A stretch of 64,000 nucleotides of DNA from Lachnospiraceae bacterium (GTDB lineage: Bacteria > Bacillota > Clostridia > Lachnospirales > Lachnospiraceae). Below, piece after piece: positions 52,944 through 62,871 of the stretch (the first letter of the stretch is position 1; each line of letters begins with the position of its first letter). Under the pieces are notes generated by a model. The model saw only the letters and a list, made by a program, of their open reading frames with translations. It made no database searches and had not been told where the DNA came from. The DNA lies in NCBI GenBank assembly GCA_910576335.1, contig CAJTIU010000009.1:121886-185885 (forward strand). Reading direction: 5' to 3'. The translations under genes and the position numbers were made by a program.

Positions 52944-55900
52944 ATGAGCAAAAGATATAAGGAACGTCCGTCTGGCCTGTACCGTCCGCAGTTTGAGCAT
53001 GACAACTGCGGAATCGGTGCAATTGTAAATATAAAGGGTCAGAAGAGCCATAACACAGTGGCAGACGCATTGAAGATTGTTGAAAATTTAGAACATAGAG
53101 CTGGCAAGGATGCCGAAGGTAAGACAGGCGATGGAGTTGGAATTCTGTTACAGATTTCGCACAGGTTTTTCTCCAAAGTCTGCGGACCTCTCGGCATCTT
53201 TTTAGGTTCAGAGAGAGATTACGGTGTCGGAATGTTTTTCTTCCCACAGGATGAGCTGAAAAGGAATCAGGCGAAGAAGATCTTTGAAGTGATTGTAAAA
53301 AAGGAAGGAATGAATTTTCTAGGATGGCGTGAGGTCCCGGTTAAGAGCGGGGTTCTTGGGAGCCGTGCTGCCCAGTGCATGCCATGTATTATGCAGGGCT
53401 TCATTGAGAAGCCCGGGAAGATAAAGAAAGGGCTTGACTTTGACAGGAGGCTTTATGTCGTGCGCCGGATCTTTGAGCAGAGCAGTGACGATACCTATGT
53501 GGCTTCTCTCTCCAGCAGGACCATTGCCTACAAAGGGATGTTCCTGGTAGGACAGCTCCGCTCCTTCTTTACAGACCTGCAGGATCCGGATTACGAGTCC
53601 GCAATTGCCCTGGTGCATTCCAGGTTCAGCACGAATACGAATCCAAGCTGGGAGCGTGCACACCCCAACCGGTTTATTGTACATAATGGAGAGATCAATA
53701 CAATCCGCGGAAATGCAGACAAGATGCGTGCAAGAGAAGAGAACATGGAGTCAGAGCATCTGAAAGGCGAACTTCACAAGGTGCTGCCTGCAATCAACAG
53801 CTCCGGCTCAGATTCAGCCATGTTAGACAATGCGATTGAATTCATGGTAATGAGCGGTATGGACCTTCCCCTTGCAGTGATGATTGCCATACCAGAGCCG
53901 TGGGCGAATACGAAAAATATGTCACAGAAGAAAAAGGACTTTTACCAGTACTATGCTACTATGATGGAGCCATGGGACGGCCCTGCTTCCATCCTGTTCA
54001 GTGACGGGGACTGTATGGGTGCTGTTCTTGACCGGAACGGCCTCCGCCCGTCCAGATACTATATTACAGATCAGGATACCCTGATTCTTTCCTCAGAGGT
54101 AGGGGTACTGGATATTGACCCTGCAAGTATTCTTGTAAAGGAACGTCTCCACCCCGGGAAGATGCTTCTGGTAGATACCGTAAAAGGAAAGGTGATTGAT
54201 GACGAGGAGCTTAAGGAGCTGTATGCAGGAAGGCAGCCTTACGGAGAATGGCTTGACAGTAACCTGATCCGCCTGGAGGATTTAAAGATCCCGAATCAGA
54301 AAGTGCAGGCTTATACCGCAGAAGAGTGCAGAAGACTTCAGAAGGCATTTGGCTATTCCTACGAGGAAGTAAAAACCTCTATATTGAATATGGCTGCAAA
54401 TGGGACAGAAGGAACAGCAGCAATGGGAATCGACACGCCGCTGGCAGTTCTTTCGGACCAGCATCAGAACCTGTTCGGATATTTCAAGCAGCTGTTTGCC
54501 CAGGTGACCAATCCTCCCATTGATGCCATCCGGGAGAAGATTGTTACTTCCACCACAGTCTATATTGGTGCGGACGGTAACCTTTTAGAGGAAAAGGCGG
54601 AAAACTGCAGAATGCTGAAATGTAACAATCCGATTCTGACCAATACAGATCTTCTGAAGATTAAAAATATGAAGAAAGAGGGATTTAAGGTCGCGGAGAT
54701 CCCCATTACCTATTATATGAATTCAAGTCTTGAAAAAGCGATGGATTATCTCTTCATTGAGGTAGACCGTGTGATCCGGGAGGGTGCCAATATTCTGATT
54801 CTCTCTGACCGGGGCGTGGATGAATACCATGTGGCCATGCCATCTCTCCTTGCCCTTTCAGGACTTCAGCAGCACCTGATCCGCACGAAAAAGAGGACCT
54901 CTGTAGCCGTGATCCTGGAGACCGGGGAGCCCAGGGAGGTACATCACTTTGCTACACTTCTTGGATATGGAGCCTGTGCGGTGAATCCCTATCTGGCACA
55001 TGAGTCAATCCGTCAGCTCATTGCAACAGACATGCTTCAGAAGGATTACTATGCTGCGGTAGATGATTATAATGAAGCGGTTATAAACGGAATCGTAAAG
55101 ATCGCTTCCAAGATGGGCATTTCCACCATCCAGTCCTATCAGGGAGCGAAGATTTTTGAAGCAATCGGCCTGAGAGAGGAATTTATAGAGAAATATTTCA
55201 CAGATACTGTGAGCCGTGTGGGAGGAATCGGAACAGCAGAAATCGCCCGGGATTATGCGGCAAGACATTCCCAGGCCTTTGACCCGCTGGGACTGGAGGC
55301 AGATCTTACCCTTAACAGTGTGGGACAGCATAAGTCAAAGAGCGGCGGGGAAAGGCATCTTTATAATCCCCGTACCATCCACATGCTTCAGCAGTCCACC
55401 AGGCGGGGCGATTACGAGATGTTTAAGCAGTATGCAGATATGGTAAATGAAGAAGGGGCGCATATTAACCTGAGAGGACAGTTAGAATTCAATTATCCGA
55501 AAAAAGGTGTGCCCATAGAAGAGGTGGAGAGCGTAGACGAGATTGTGACCCGGTTTAAGACAGGCGCCATGTCCTACGGCTCCATTTCCAAGGAGGCACA
55601 TGAGACACTGGCCATAGCCATGAACCGGCTCCACGGGAAGTCCAACAGCGGAGAGGGCGGGGAAGAAATCGACCGGCTGGACAGTGACAGATGCTCTGCC
55701 ATAAAGCAGGTGGCATCCGGGCGTTTTGGCGTGACATCCAGATATCTGGTTAGCGCCAGGGAGATTCAGATTAAGATGGCACAGGGGGCAAAGCCCGGAG
55801 AGGGCGGACACCTTCCGGGAGGCAAGGTCTATCCGTGGATCGCGAAGACCAGACATTCCACCCCGGGTGTGAGTCTGATCTCGCCGCCGCCCCACCATGA

Positions 55901-57479
55901 TATCTATTCTATAGAAGATCTTGCACAGCTCATTTATGACTGCAAGAATGCAAATAAAGATGCCCGCATCTCCGTAAAGCTTGTATCTGAGGCAGGAGTG
56001 GGGACTGTTGCGGCCGGCGTTGCCAAGGCAGGGGCAGGACTAATCCTCATTTCCGGATATGACGGAGGTACTGGTGCAGCGCCCAGAAGTTCCATCCATA
56101 ACGCGGGGCTTCCCTGGGAGCTGGGGCTGGCAGAGACCCATCAGACGCTGATTCAGAATGGTCTCAGGGAGCGTGTGCGCATAGAGACAGACGGGAAGCT
56201 TATGAGCGGCCGGGACGTTGCCATTGCCGCCATTCTCGGAGCGGAGGAATTCGGCTTTGCCACAGCTCCGTTAGTTACGATGGGATGTGTCATGATGCGT
56301 GTCTGCAATCTTGACACCTGTCCGGTGGGAGTAGCAACCCAGAATCCAGAGCTTCGTAAGAGGTTTACGGGAAAACCGGAATATGTCATGAACTTCATGC
56401 GGTTTATAGCACAGAATCTGCGGGAATATATGGCGAAGCTGGGCGTGCGCACCATAGATGAGCTGGTAGGCAGGACAGACCTTCTTAAGGTAAAGGAGGA
56501 GCCGGGCTCTGAGCGGGCCTCTGCCCTGAATCTGGAGCAGATTCTCTATAATCCTTATGAGGGGACGAAGAAGGCGGTGACTTATAATCCGAAGAAGCTC
56601 TATGATTTTGAACTGGAGAAGACACTGGATGAGCGCGTCCTTGTGAAAAAGCTGCTTCCGGCGCTTGAAAAGGGACAGAAGAGAAGTATAGAGGTGGATG
56701 TATCCAATACAGACCGCACCTTCGGAACCATCTTCGGCTCGGAGATTACAAGGAGATACCCGGAGGGACTGCCGGAAGACAGCTATGTAGTGAAATGTAA
56801 GGGTGCAGGCGGACAGTCCTACGGAGCCTTCATTCCAAAGGGACTGACCCTTGAGCTGGAAGGAGACAGCAATGATTATTTCGGTAAAGGATTGTCAGGC
56901 GGGAAGCTTGTTGTGTATCCTCCGAAGAGTGTGAAATACAGGCATGATGAGAATATTATTATAGGAAATGTGGCTCTCTACGGTGCAACCAGCGGCAAGG
57001 CATTTATCAATGGGGCAGCAGGAGAGCGGTTTGCAGTCCGCAATTCCGGTGTGACCGCAGTTGTGGAGGGCGTAGGAGACCACGGCTGTGAATATATGAC
57101 TGGCGGTCGTGTGGCAGTACTGGGAAAAACCGGCAAGAACTTTGCAGCAGGAATGAGCGGCGGAGTTGCGTATGTGCTGGATATGGACAGTGATTTATAT
57201 ATGAATGTAAATAAGCAGCTTGTCAATATTGAACGTGTTGCCTCAAAATATGAAGTAAATGAGCTGAAGAGTATGATAGAGGAGCATGTGGCTTGCACGA
57301 ATTCGGAAAAAGGAAGGGAGATTCTTGACAGCTTTACAGAATATCTTCCTAAATTCAAGAAGATTATCCCAAAGGATTATGAGAGAATGCTGACCACTAT
57401 CCTGCAGCTTGAGGAACAGGGCATGAGCAGCGGGCAGGCGCAGACAGAAGCATTTTATGCCATAAAAGAAGGAAGATAG
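52944..57479 (+). CDS. gltB: Glutamate synthase, large subunit
   Basis: 1511 residues, full length. It transfers the glutamine amide to 2-oxoglutarate, forming glutamate. Layout: a 21-residue propeptide then Cys22 (EHDNCGIGAIVN), the N-terminal nucleophile of the class II amidotransferase domain (to about 430); a central domain (about 460-770); the FMN/synthase domain (about 830-1200, with AKPGEGGHLPGGKV and the 3Fe-4S cysteines in GCVMMRVCNLDTCPVGVATQ); and the C-terminal GXGXG beta-helix (about 1265-1460, GAGGQSYGAF, GDSNDYFGKGLSGG). AAAGGGAC lies upstream. Paired with gltD. Confidence 0.96.
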   Translation: MSKRYKERPSGLYRPQFEHDNCGIGAIVNIKGQKSHNTVADALKIVENLEHRAGKDAEGKTGDGVGILLQISHRFFSKVCGPLGIFLGSERDYGVGMFFFPQDELKRNQAKKIFEVIVKKEGMNFLGWREVPVKSGVLGSRAAQCMPCIMQGFIEKPGKIKKGLDFDRRLYVVRRIFEQSSDDTYVASLSSRTIAYKGMFLVGQLRSFFTDLQDPDYESAIALVHSRFSTNTNPSWERAHPNRFIVHNGEINTIRGNADKMRAREENMESEHLKGELHKVLPAINSSGSDSAMLDNAIEFMVMSGMDLPLAVMIAIPEPWANTKNMSQKKKDFYQYYATMMEPWDGPASILFSDGDCMGAVLDRNGLRPSRYYITDQDTLILSSEVGVLDIDPASILVKERLHPGKMLLVDTVKGKVIDDEELKELYAGRQPYGEWLDSNLIRLEDLKIPNQKVQAYTAEECRRLQKAFGYSYEEVKTSILNMAANGTEGTAAMGIDTPLAVLSDQHQNLFGYFKQLFAQVTNPPIDAIREKIVTSTTVYIGADGNLLEEKAENCRMLKCNNPILTNTDLLKIKNMKKEGFKVAEIPITYYMNSSLEKAMDYLFIEVDRVIREGANILILSDRGVDEYHVAMPSLLALSGLQQHLIRTKKRTSVAVILETGEPREVHHFATLLGYGACAVNPYLAHESIRQLIATDMLQKDYYAAVDDYNEAVINGIVKIASKMGISTIQSYQGAKIFEAIGLREEFIEKYFTDTVSRVGGIGTAEIARDYAARHSQAFDPLGLEADLTLNSVGQHKSKSGGERHLYNPRTIHMLQQSTRRGDYEMFKQYADMVNEEGAHINLRGQLEFNYPKKGVPIEEVESVDEIVTRFKTGAMSYGSISKEAHETLAIAMNRLHGKSNSGEGGEEIDRLDSDRCSAIKQVASGRFGVTSRYLVSAREIQIKMAQGAKPGEGGHLPGGKVYPWIAKTRHSTPGVSLISPPPHHDIYSIEDLAQLIYDCKNANKDARISVKLVSEAGVGTVAAGVAKAGAGLILISGYDGGTGAAPRSSIHNAGLPWELGLAETHQTLIQNGLRERVRIETDGKLMSGRDVAIAAILGAEEFGFATAPLVTMGCVMMRVCNLDTCPVGVATQNPELRKRFTGKPEYVMNFMRFIAQNLREYMAKLGVRTIDELVGRTDLLKVKEEPGSERASALNLEQILYNPYEGTKKAVTYNPKKLYDFELEKTLDERVLVKKLLPALEKGQKRSIEVDVSNTDRTFGTIFGSEITRRYPEGLPEDSYVVKCKGAGGQSYGAFIPKGLTLELEGDSNDYFGKGLSGGKLVVYPPKSVKYRHDENIIIGNVALYGATSGKAFINGAAGERFAVRNSGVTAVVEGVGDHGCEYMTGGRVAVLGKTGKNFAAGMSGGVAYVLDMDSDLYMNVNKQLVNIERVASKYEVNELKSMIEEHVACTNSEKGREILDSFTEYLPKFKKIIPKDYERMLTTILQLEEQGMSSGQAQTEAFYAIKEGR

Positions 57480-57491
57480 GAGGGCGGAAAA

Positions 57492-58991
57492 GTGGGAAAA
57501 GCAACAGGTTTTATGGAATATGAAAGACAGGATAAGAAGGCGCAGGATCCAAAGGAGCGGATCAGGCATTTTCAGGAGTTCCACACGCCCCTTCCGAAGG
57601 AGGAGCAGGAGCGCCAGGGAGCCAGGTGTATGTCCTGTGGAGTCCCGTTCTGCCAGGCAGGGCAGATGATCATGGGAATGGCAAGCGGATGCCCTCTTCA
57701 CAATCTGGTGCCTGAGTGGAATGACCTGATCTGGCACGGGAACTGGGAGGAGGCTTATTACCGTCTGAAAAAGACGAATAATTTCCCGGAATTTACCTCC
57801 CGTGTATGCCCGGCACTCTGTGAGGCAGCATGTACCTGCAGCCTGAACGGGGACGCTGTATCAACAAAGGCCAATGAATATGGGATTATCGAAAATGCAT
57901 ACGAGAAGGGGTATGCTGCTGCGAAGCCGGTGAAGATCCGTACAGGAAAGAAGGTAGCAGTTGTAGGCTCCGGTCCGTCCGGCCTTGCGGCAGCAGATCT
58001 GTTAAACCGCAGAGGACACAGTGTGACCGTATTTGAGCGTGAGGATAAGCCGGGAGGGCTTCTGCGCTACGGAATCCCGAATATGAAGCTGGAAAAGCAG
58101 ATTATTGACAGGAAGATTGCAGTCATGGAGGAGGAAGGAATCACATTTGTCACGAACTGTAATGTGGGGAAGGACAAGAAGGCAGCAGCCCTGCTAAAGG
58201 AGTATGACAGGATCCTTCTGTGCTGCGGCGCGTCAAACCCAAGAGACATTAAGGTACCTGGAAGAGATGCCAGTGGAATCTTTTTTGCCGTGGATTTTCT
58301 GAAATCCACCACCAAAGCACTGTGGGCGAATGATATGAAGCTTATAGAAGGAAGTTACATTTCCGCAAAGGATAAGCATGTAATTGTAATCGGAGGCGGG
58401 GATACGGGAAATGACTGTGTAGGCACATCCATGCGCCACGGTGCAAAGTCCGTGCTTCAGATCGAGATGATGCCAAAGGCTCCGGATACCCGCGGGGAAA
58501 ATAACCCGTGGCCGGAGTGGCCGAAGGTCTGTAAGACAGATTACGGACAGGAGGAAGCAAAGGCAGTATTCGGACACGACCCGAGAGTGTATGAGACCAC
58601 AGTAAAGGAATTCAAAAAAGATAAAGACGGAAATCTGAATCAGGCTGTACTCGTAAAGCTGACGCCGAACAAGGATGAGAAGACAGGCCGTATGCTTATG
58701 ACAGAGGTACCGGGGAGCGAATATACCGTCCCGGCACAGCTCGTACTGATTGCCGCAGGTTTTCTTGGAAGCGAGGCCTATGTGACCAAGGCTTTCGGGA
58801 CAGAAGTAAACGCCCGGACGAATGTAGCCACCCCGGAGGGAGGATATCTCACCAGTGCAAAAAACGTATTTGCCGCCGGGGATATGCACAGAGGACAGTC
58901 CCTGGTAGTGTGGGCAATCCGGGAAGGAAGAGAAGCGGCGCGGGAGATTGACATAAGCCTGATGGGGTACACGAATTTAGAGATTCAGTAA
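57492..58991 (+). CDS. gltD: Glutamate synthase, small subunit
   Basis: 499 residues from GTG 57492 with AGGAGGGCGG upstream. It passes electrons from NAD(P)H through FAD and two 4Fe-4S clusters to GltB. N-terminal cysteines: CMSCGVPFCQAG, GCPLHNLVPEW, VCPALCEAACTC. FAD fold VAVVGSGPSGLAAADLLNRR (about 155-174), NAD fold VIVIGGGDTGNDCVGTS (about 297), and AAGDMHRGQSLVVWAIREGR near the C-terminus. 12 bases after gltB. Confidence 0.96.
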   Translation: MGKATGFMEYERQDKKAQDPKERIRHFQEFHTPLPKEEQERQGARCMSCGVPFCQAGQMIMGMASGCPLHNLVPEWNDLIWHGNWEEAYYRLKKTNNFPEFTSRVCPALCEAACTCSLNGDAVSTKANEYGIIENAYEKGYAAAKPVKIRTGKKVAVVGSGPSGLAAADLLNRRGHSVTVFEREDKPGGLLRYGIPNMKLEKQIIDRKIAVMEEEGITFVTNCNVGKDKKAAALLKEYDRILLCCGASNPRDIKVPGRDASGIFFAVDFLKSTTKALWANDMKLIEGSYISAKDKHVIVIGGGDTGNDCVGTSMRHGAKSVLQIEMMPKAPDTRGENNPWPEWPKVCKTDYGQEEAKAVFGHDPRVYETTVKEFKKDKDGNLNQAVLVKLTPNKDEKTGRMLMTEVPGSEYTVPAQLVLIAAGFLGSEAYVTKAFGTEVNARTNVATPEGGYLTSAKNVFAAGDMHRGQSLVVWAIREGREAAREIDISLMGYTNLEIQ

Positions 58992-59018
58992 TAAATGTTA
59001 CAAAAATGTTAAAAAGTA

Positions 59019-59047
59019 TTGCAAAATTGTTTGACTTCGAATATAAT
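59019..59047 (+). promoter_or_regulatory. Promoter of NlpC/P60 gene
   Basis: TTGCAA (59019-59024), 17-bp spacer, TATAAT (59042-59047). Transcription would start about 59053, leaving a 290-nt leader. Confidence 0.7.
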
Positions 59048-59052
59048 CTACC

Positions 59053-59346
59053 TATGAGCAAAATGTATAAAAAAGGAGCAGCTCATCATAAGCGGGTTAT
59101 CCGAAAAGGAAAAACTGCAATAATTTCAAAAAATGTATTGAAATCAACCGGAAGTTGTAGTATCCTAGCTTTAGATGTGCAAAAGAGGTAACAGGGAGGG
59201 AGCTATTGTCAGCTGTTGCCGCAAGGGGAGTAGACTGCATTCAGAGGGAGGCACAGATGAGACAGCACCTCTGGATACTTGAAAAATAATGTAACTGTTG
59301 AGGTACAGAACAGCTACGGAATAATTGGCTAAGGATAGGTGAAGAT
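59053..59346 (+). promoter_or_regulatory. Long untranslated leader of cell-wall hydrolase
   Basis: About 290 bases with purine-rich conserved-looking text (AAGAGGTAACAGGGAGGGAG, GCCGCAAGGGGAGTAGACTG, CAGAGGGAGGCACAG) and pairing arms such as CAGCTGT/ACAGCTA and GAGGCACAGATGAGACAGCACCTC. Such leaders before NlpC/P60 genes can be second-messenger riboswitches; I could not confirm a c-di-AMP core. A 61-codon frame inside looks non-coding. Confidence 0.4.
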
Positions 59347-60492
59347 ATGAAGAAAAGACTGGTAAAGGCACTCATTGCTTCAGCCGTGATGAGTTCTTTG
59401 ATGATAACAACTGTTTTTGCAACCCCGTCGGTAGATGAACTGAAGAATCAGAAGGCGGCAACGGAGAATGAGGTGAATGATCTCCAGACACAGTTGAATA
59501 AATTGATGGACAAAGTGAATGAACTGGAGAACAAGCTGATCAAGAAGGGGCAGGATCTGACAAAAGCGAAGAAGGATCTTGTGGTTGCCGAAGAGAAGCA
59601 GAAGAAGCAGTATGAAGATATGAAGCTCCGTATACAGTATATGTACGAGGAGGGAGATTCTTCGGCTCTTGAAAGGGTGGCGGCATCCGGAAGCATTGCA
59701 GAGATTCTGAATCAGATGGAATACGTACAGAAGGTACATACATATGACCGTAACAAGCTTCATGAATATGAGGAGACGGTGCAGGAGGTAGAGGATCTTA
59801 AGACAACCCTTGAGAAGGACAAAAAGAAGCTGGAGAATCTGCAGACCGAGTATGAGGCGCAGTCACAGGAGCTGAGTACAACAATTGAATCCAAGAGCTC
59901 AGAGATAGAGAATCTGGATGTGATGATCCAGGAGGCAGCGAGAGCCGCACTGGAGGCTCAGAAGGAAAGAGAGCGTCAGGAGAGAGAAGAGCGCGAGCGT
60001 CAGGCACGCGAGCAGCAACAGCAGCAGGATCAGCAGAATCAGCAACAGCAGCCTGATCAGGATCAGAATCAGCAGCCTGACCAGCAACAGCCTGATAACA
60101 CGGATCCGGGCACTCAGGACGAACCGTCATCAGGCGGAGATACATCCACTCCGGAGCCGAGTTATAATGCGGCAACAGGTAATGCGGTAGTTGACCGTGC
60201 TTACGGATGGGTCGGAAAAGCTTCATATGTATGGGGAGCATGCAGTCCGGGAGCCTTTGACTGTTCCGGATTCGTAAGCTACTGTCTGACAGGAAGCTAT
60301 TCGCGTCTCGGGACTACATACACCTTCCTTGCATGGCCTCAGACAAGCAATCCGCAGCCAGGAGATGTGTGTGTGAATGCAAGCCACTGCGGAATCTATA
60401 TCGGAGGCGGTCAGATGATTCATGCGGCAACCGAGGGAGTCGGAGTCGTAGTAGGACCTGTACAGGGTGGTATGATATATGTCCGCTATTAA
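59347..60492 (+). CDS. Coiled-coil NlpC/P60 peptidoglycan hydrolase
   Basis: 381 residues. Signal peptide 1-25 (ends VFA), then a long coiled coil (about 30-205, with heptads such as LQTQLNKLMDKVNELENKL) like PcsB/CwlO. A charged and Gln/Asp/Pro-rich linker (about 205-270, QQQQDQQNQQQQPDQDQ) follows, then an NlpC/P60 endopeptidase (about 278-381) with Cys306 (FDCSGFVS), His347 (NASHCGIYI) and His359. It cuts stem peptides for cell elongation or separation; the coiled coil is expected to be the regulatory contact with FtsEX-type activators. GGATAGGTG precedes ATG. Confidence 0.92.
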   Translation: MKKRLVKALIASAVMSSLMITTVFATPSVDELKNQKAATENEVNDLQTQLNKLMDKVNELENKLIKKGQDLTKAKKDLVVAEEKQKKQYEDMKLRIQYMYEEGDSSALERVAASGSIAEILNQMEYVQKVHTYDRNKLHEYEETVQEVEDLKTTLEKDKKKLENLQTEYEAQSQELSTTIESKSSEIENLDVMIQEAARAALEAQKERERQEREERERQAREQQQQQDQQNQQQQPDQDQNQQPDQQQPDNTDPGTQDEPSSGGDTSTPEPSYNAATGNAVVDRAYGWVGKASYVWGACSPGAFDCSGFVSYCLTGSYSRLGTTYTFLAWPQTSNPQPGDVCVNASHCGIYIGGGQMIHAATEGVGVVVGPVQGGMIYVRY

Positions 60493-60514
60493 TTGAACAG
60501 AGAGATTATATAAA

Positions 60515-60545
60515 GGGGAACTGCATTTTTCGCAGTTCCTCTTTT
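60515..60545 (+). terminator. Intrinsic terminator after NlpC/P60 gene
   Basis: GGGGAACTGC (60515-60524), 7-base loop, GCAGTTCCTC, TTTT. Confidence 0.85.
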
Positions 60546-60594
60546 GAAGGTCTAATATCATATGATAGAATTTATGATGAACGTTTGAAATTTC

Positions 60595-60749
60595 TTGCAT
60601 TTAATCCTGCATTATGTTATACTATCCACGTTGTGAAAAAACACGTATGTCCAGTTCCGGAAGGTGCCTAAGTCTGCTGTATGAAGTGCAGACCGGCTTC
60701 GGAAGAAAAGAGACATTCGGAAGATCAAAACCAAATGGAGGAAAGAAAC
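60595..60749 (+). promoter_or_regulatory. Promoter and leader of rpsB-tsf
   Basis: TTGCAT (60595-60600), 17-bp spacer, TATACT (60618-60623). The leader of about 120 nt contains GTCTGC/GTGCAGAC and CCGGAAGG/CTTCGG arms. S2 represses its own operon in other bacteria through an mRNA leader; this may be the local equivalent. Confidence 0.55.
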
Positions 60750-61508
60750 ATGAGCGTTATTTCAATGAAGCAGCTTTTGGAAGCAGGTGTTCACTTTGGA
60801 CATCAGACAAGAAGATGGAACCCTAAGATGGCTCCGTACATTTACACAGAGAGAAATGGAATCTATATTATCGACCTGCAGAAGTCTGTCGGAAAGGTTG
60901 ATGAGGCTTATAATGCGGTTTCCGATATCGCAGCAGAGGGTGGCATCATTCTTTTCGTAGGAACAAAGAAGCAGGCGCAGGATGCCATTAAGGCAGAGGC
61001 AGAGCGCTGCGGAATGTTTTATGTAAATGAGAGATGGCTCGGAGGCATGCTCACCAACTTTAAGACGATCAAGAGCAGAATCGCACGCCTTAAAGAAATT
61101 GAGAGAATGTCAGAGGACGGAACCTTTGATGTGCTGCCGAAGAAGGAAGTCATTCAGATTAAGAAGGAATGGGAAAAGCTTGAGAAGAACCTTGGCGGAA
61201 TCAAGGAGATGAAGAGAGTACCAGATGCAATCTTCGTAGTTGACCCGAAGAAGGAGAGAATCTGTGTTCAGGAAGCACATACACTTGGTATCCCTCTGAT
61301 CGGTATTGCGGATACAAACTGTGATCCAGAGGAGCTTGACTATGTAATTCCTGGTAATGACGATGCAATTCGTGCAGTTAAGCTGATCGTATCTAAGATG
61401 GCTGATGCTGTAATCGAAGCAAACCAGGGAGCTACAGGCGAAGAAGATGCATATTATGAGGAGGCTTCCGAAGAAGTATATGAGGAAGCAGCAGCTGAGG
61501 AGGAATAG
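60750..61508 (+). CDS. rpsB: 30S ribosomal protein S2
   Basis: 252 residues from ATG 60750 (GGAGGAAAG upstream); the 60681 start lies in the leader. [67 protein letters not shown] and [20 protein letters not shown] are typical. The acidic C-terminal tail ([20 protein letters not shown]) is a common extension in Clostridia. It binds the 30S body near S1/S21 sites and is cotranscribed with tsf. Confidence 0.97.
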   Translation: MSVISMKQLLEAGVHFGHQTRRWNPKMAPYIYTERNGIYIIDLQKSVGKVDEAYNAVSDIAAEGGIILFVGTKKQAQDAIKAEAERCGMFYVNERWLGGMLTNFKTIKSRIARLKEIERMSEDGTFDVLPKKEVIQIKKEWEKLEKNLGGIKEMKRVPDAIFVVDPKKERICVQEAHTLGIPLIGIADTNCDPEELDYVIPGNDDAIRAVKLIVSKMADAVIEANQGATGEEDAYYEEASEEVYEEAAAEEE

Positions 61509-61511
61509 AAG

Positions 61512-62447
61512 ATGGCAATTACAGCTAGTATGGTAAAAGAGTTAAGAGAGATGACAGGTGCAGGAATGATGGACTGCAAAAAGGCGCTGACTGAGACAGA
61601 CGGTGACTTTGACAAGGCTGTTGAGTTCCTTCGCGAGAAGGGTCTTGCAACTGCGCAGAAAAAGGCAGGCAGAATTGCAGCAGAGGGTATTGTTGCAACA
61701 ACAATCAAGGACGGTGATAAGGTAGCTGCAATTGTGGAGGTAAATGCAGAGACAGATTTTGTTGCTAAGAATGAAGTATTCCGTACCTATGTTAAGGAAG
61801 TAGTAGAGCAGGCGGCTGACACAGATGCAGCAGACATTGAGGCATTTAAGGCAGAAGCATGGACGCTTGATAGTTCCATGACAGTACAGGACAAGTTGGC
61901 AGCCATGATCGCAAAGATTGGCGAGAACATGAATATCAGAAGATTCGAAAAGATTGTTTCTGAGGATGGCATTGTGGTATCCTATATTCACGCAGGAGGC
62001 AAGATCGGCGTACTTGTTGAGGCTAAGACAGAGAACAACTCTGATGCAGTAAAGGAAGCTCTTAAGAATGTGGCTATGCAGATTGCTGCGCTGAATCCGA
62101 AGTATGTTTCTACAGATGAGGTGCCAGAGGATTATAAGGAGCATGAGAAGGAGATTCTGATGGCTCAGGCTAAGAATGATCCGAAGAATGCCAATAAGCC
62201 GGAGAACATCATCGAGAAGATGATCGCAGGACGCCTTAACAAGGAGTTAAAGGAAGTCTGCCTGTTAGAGCAGGAGTACGTTAAGGCTGAGAACAAAGAG
62301 AACGTTGCGAAGTATCTGGATATGGTTTCGAAGGAAGCAGGAACGACAGTTGAACTTAAGAGATTTATCCGTTTTGAGACTGGTGAGGGACTTGAGAAAA
62401 AGAGCGAGGACTTTGCGGCTGAGGTTGCGGCACAGATGAATCAGTAA
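61512..62447 (+). CDS. tsf: Elongation factor Ts
   Basis: 311 residues. It exchanges GDP on EF-Tu. An N-terminal UBA-like domain (MVKELREMTGAGMMDCKKAL), core TDFVAKNE (the EF-Tu contact TDFV about 80), and MQIAALNPKYVSTDEVP are recognisable, with KFIRFETGEGLEKK-like KRFIRFETGEGLEK near the end. The start is 3 bases after the rpsB stop, and a strong terminator follows. It is one of the most conserved gene pairs in bacteria. Confidence 0.97.
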   Translation: MAITASMVKELREMTGAGMMDCKKALTETDGDFDKAVEFLREKGLATAQKKAGRIAAEGIVATTIKDGDKVAAIVEVNAETDFVAKNEVFRTYVKEVVEQAADTDAADIEAFKAEAWTLDSSMTVQDKLAAMIAKIGENMNIRRFEKIVSEDGIVVSYIHAGGKIGVLVEAKTENNSDAVKEALKNVAMQIAALNPKYVSTDEVPEDYKEHEKEILMAQAKNDPKNANKPENIIEKMIAGRLNKELKEVCLLEQEYVKAENKENVAKYLDMVSKEAGTTVELKRFIRFETGEGLEKKSEDFAAEVAAQMNQ

Positions 62448-62473
62448 ACTTCTGAATGAAATTGATTCACAAA

Positions 62474-62515
62474 CCCCTGAAAATCCCATAGAATGGGCAT
62501 TTTCAGGGGTTTTTT
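62474..62515 (+). terminator. Terminator of rpsB-tsf
   Basis: CCCCTGAAAATCCCAT and ATGGGCATTTTCAGGGG (one bulge) around a 3-base loop, then TTTTTT. Confidence 0.92.
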
Positions 62516-62568
62516 GCGTTCAAAGAAGAGGTTCATAATTTATCGTAAATTACCGTATTTTGAGTGCC

Positions 62569-62619
62569 AATTTGGGGGATTTTTGGGGGAAGAGTTGGGG
62601 GAAGGGGTATCCCCCAAAT
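62569..62619 (+). other. Four-run G tract inside an inverted repeat
   Basis: GGGGG at 62574-62578, 62585-62589 and 62597-62601 and GGGG at 62604-62607, with loops of 6, 7 and 2: a canonical G-quadruplex pattern. ATTTGGGGGAT at the left also pairs with ATCCCCCAAAT at the right, so hairpin and quadruplex compete. The rest of 62516-62862 has no gene I can support. Confidence 0.6.
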
Positions 62620-62871
62620 GGTGTGTGAAAGTTTGCCTGTTTCTTTTGGGAAAAGGGGAGAAGTTTGCTTGCCGTTTCTGGACGTAGATTTACATGGATT
62701 TTCTTTAAATGGTGTTAGAGTGTGTAAGCTGTTATATCTTATCAGATAGGAATTACGGTGATGATGGAGATTGTTGGTTGATAGAGGCGTGAAATTGGCC
62801 TATAATGAGTAAAGAAGAAAACGATGTTATCAGAAATTATGTATCTTTATAGATAGGGGTGGGTGTTGTCA

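Noticed and set aside
59006..59191. 61-codon frame before the NlpC/P60 gene
   Set aside because: It begins upstream of the mapped -10 box and lacks a ribosome site.
59053..59346. c-di-AMP (ydaO-type) riboswitch
   Set aside because: The gene context fits, but I could not align the leader with the conserved core, so it is left as an unassigned leader.
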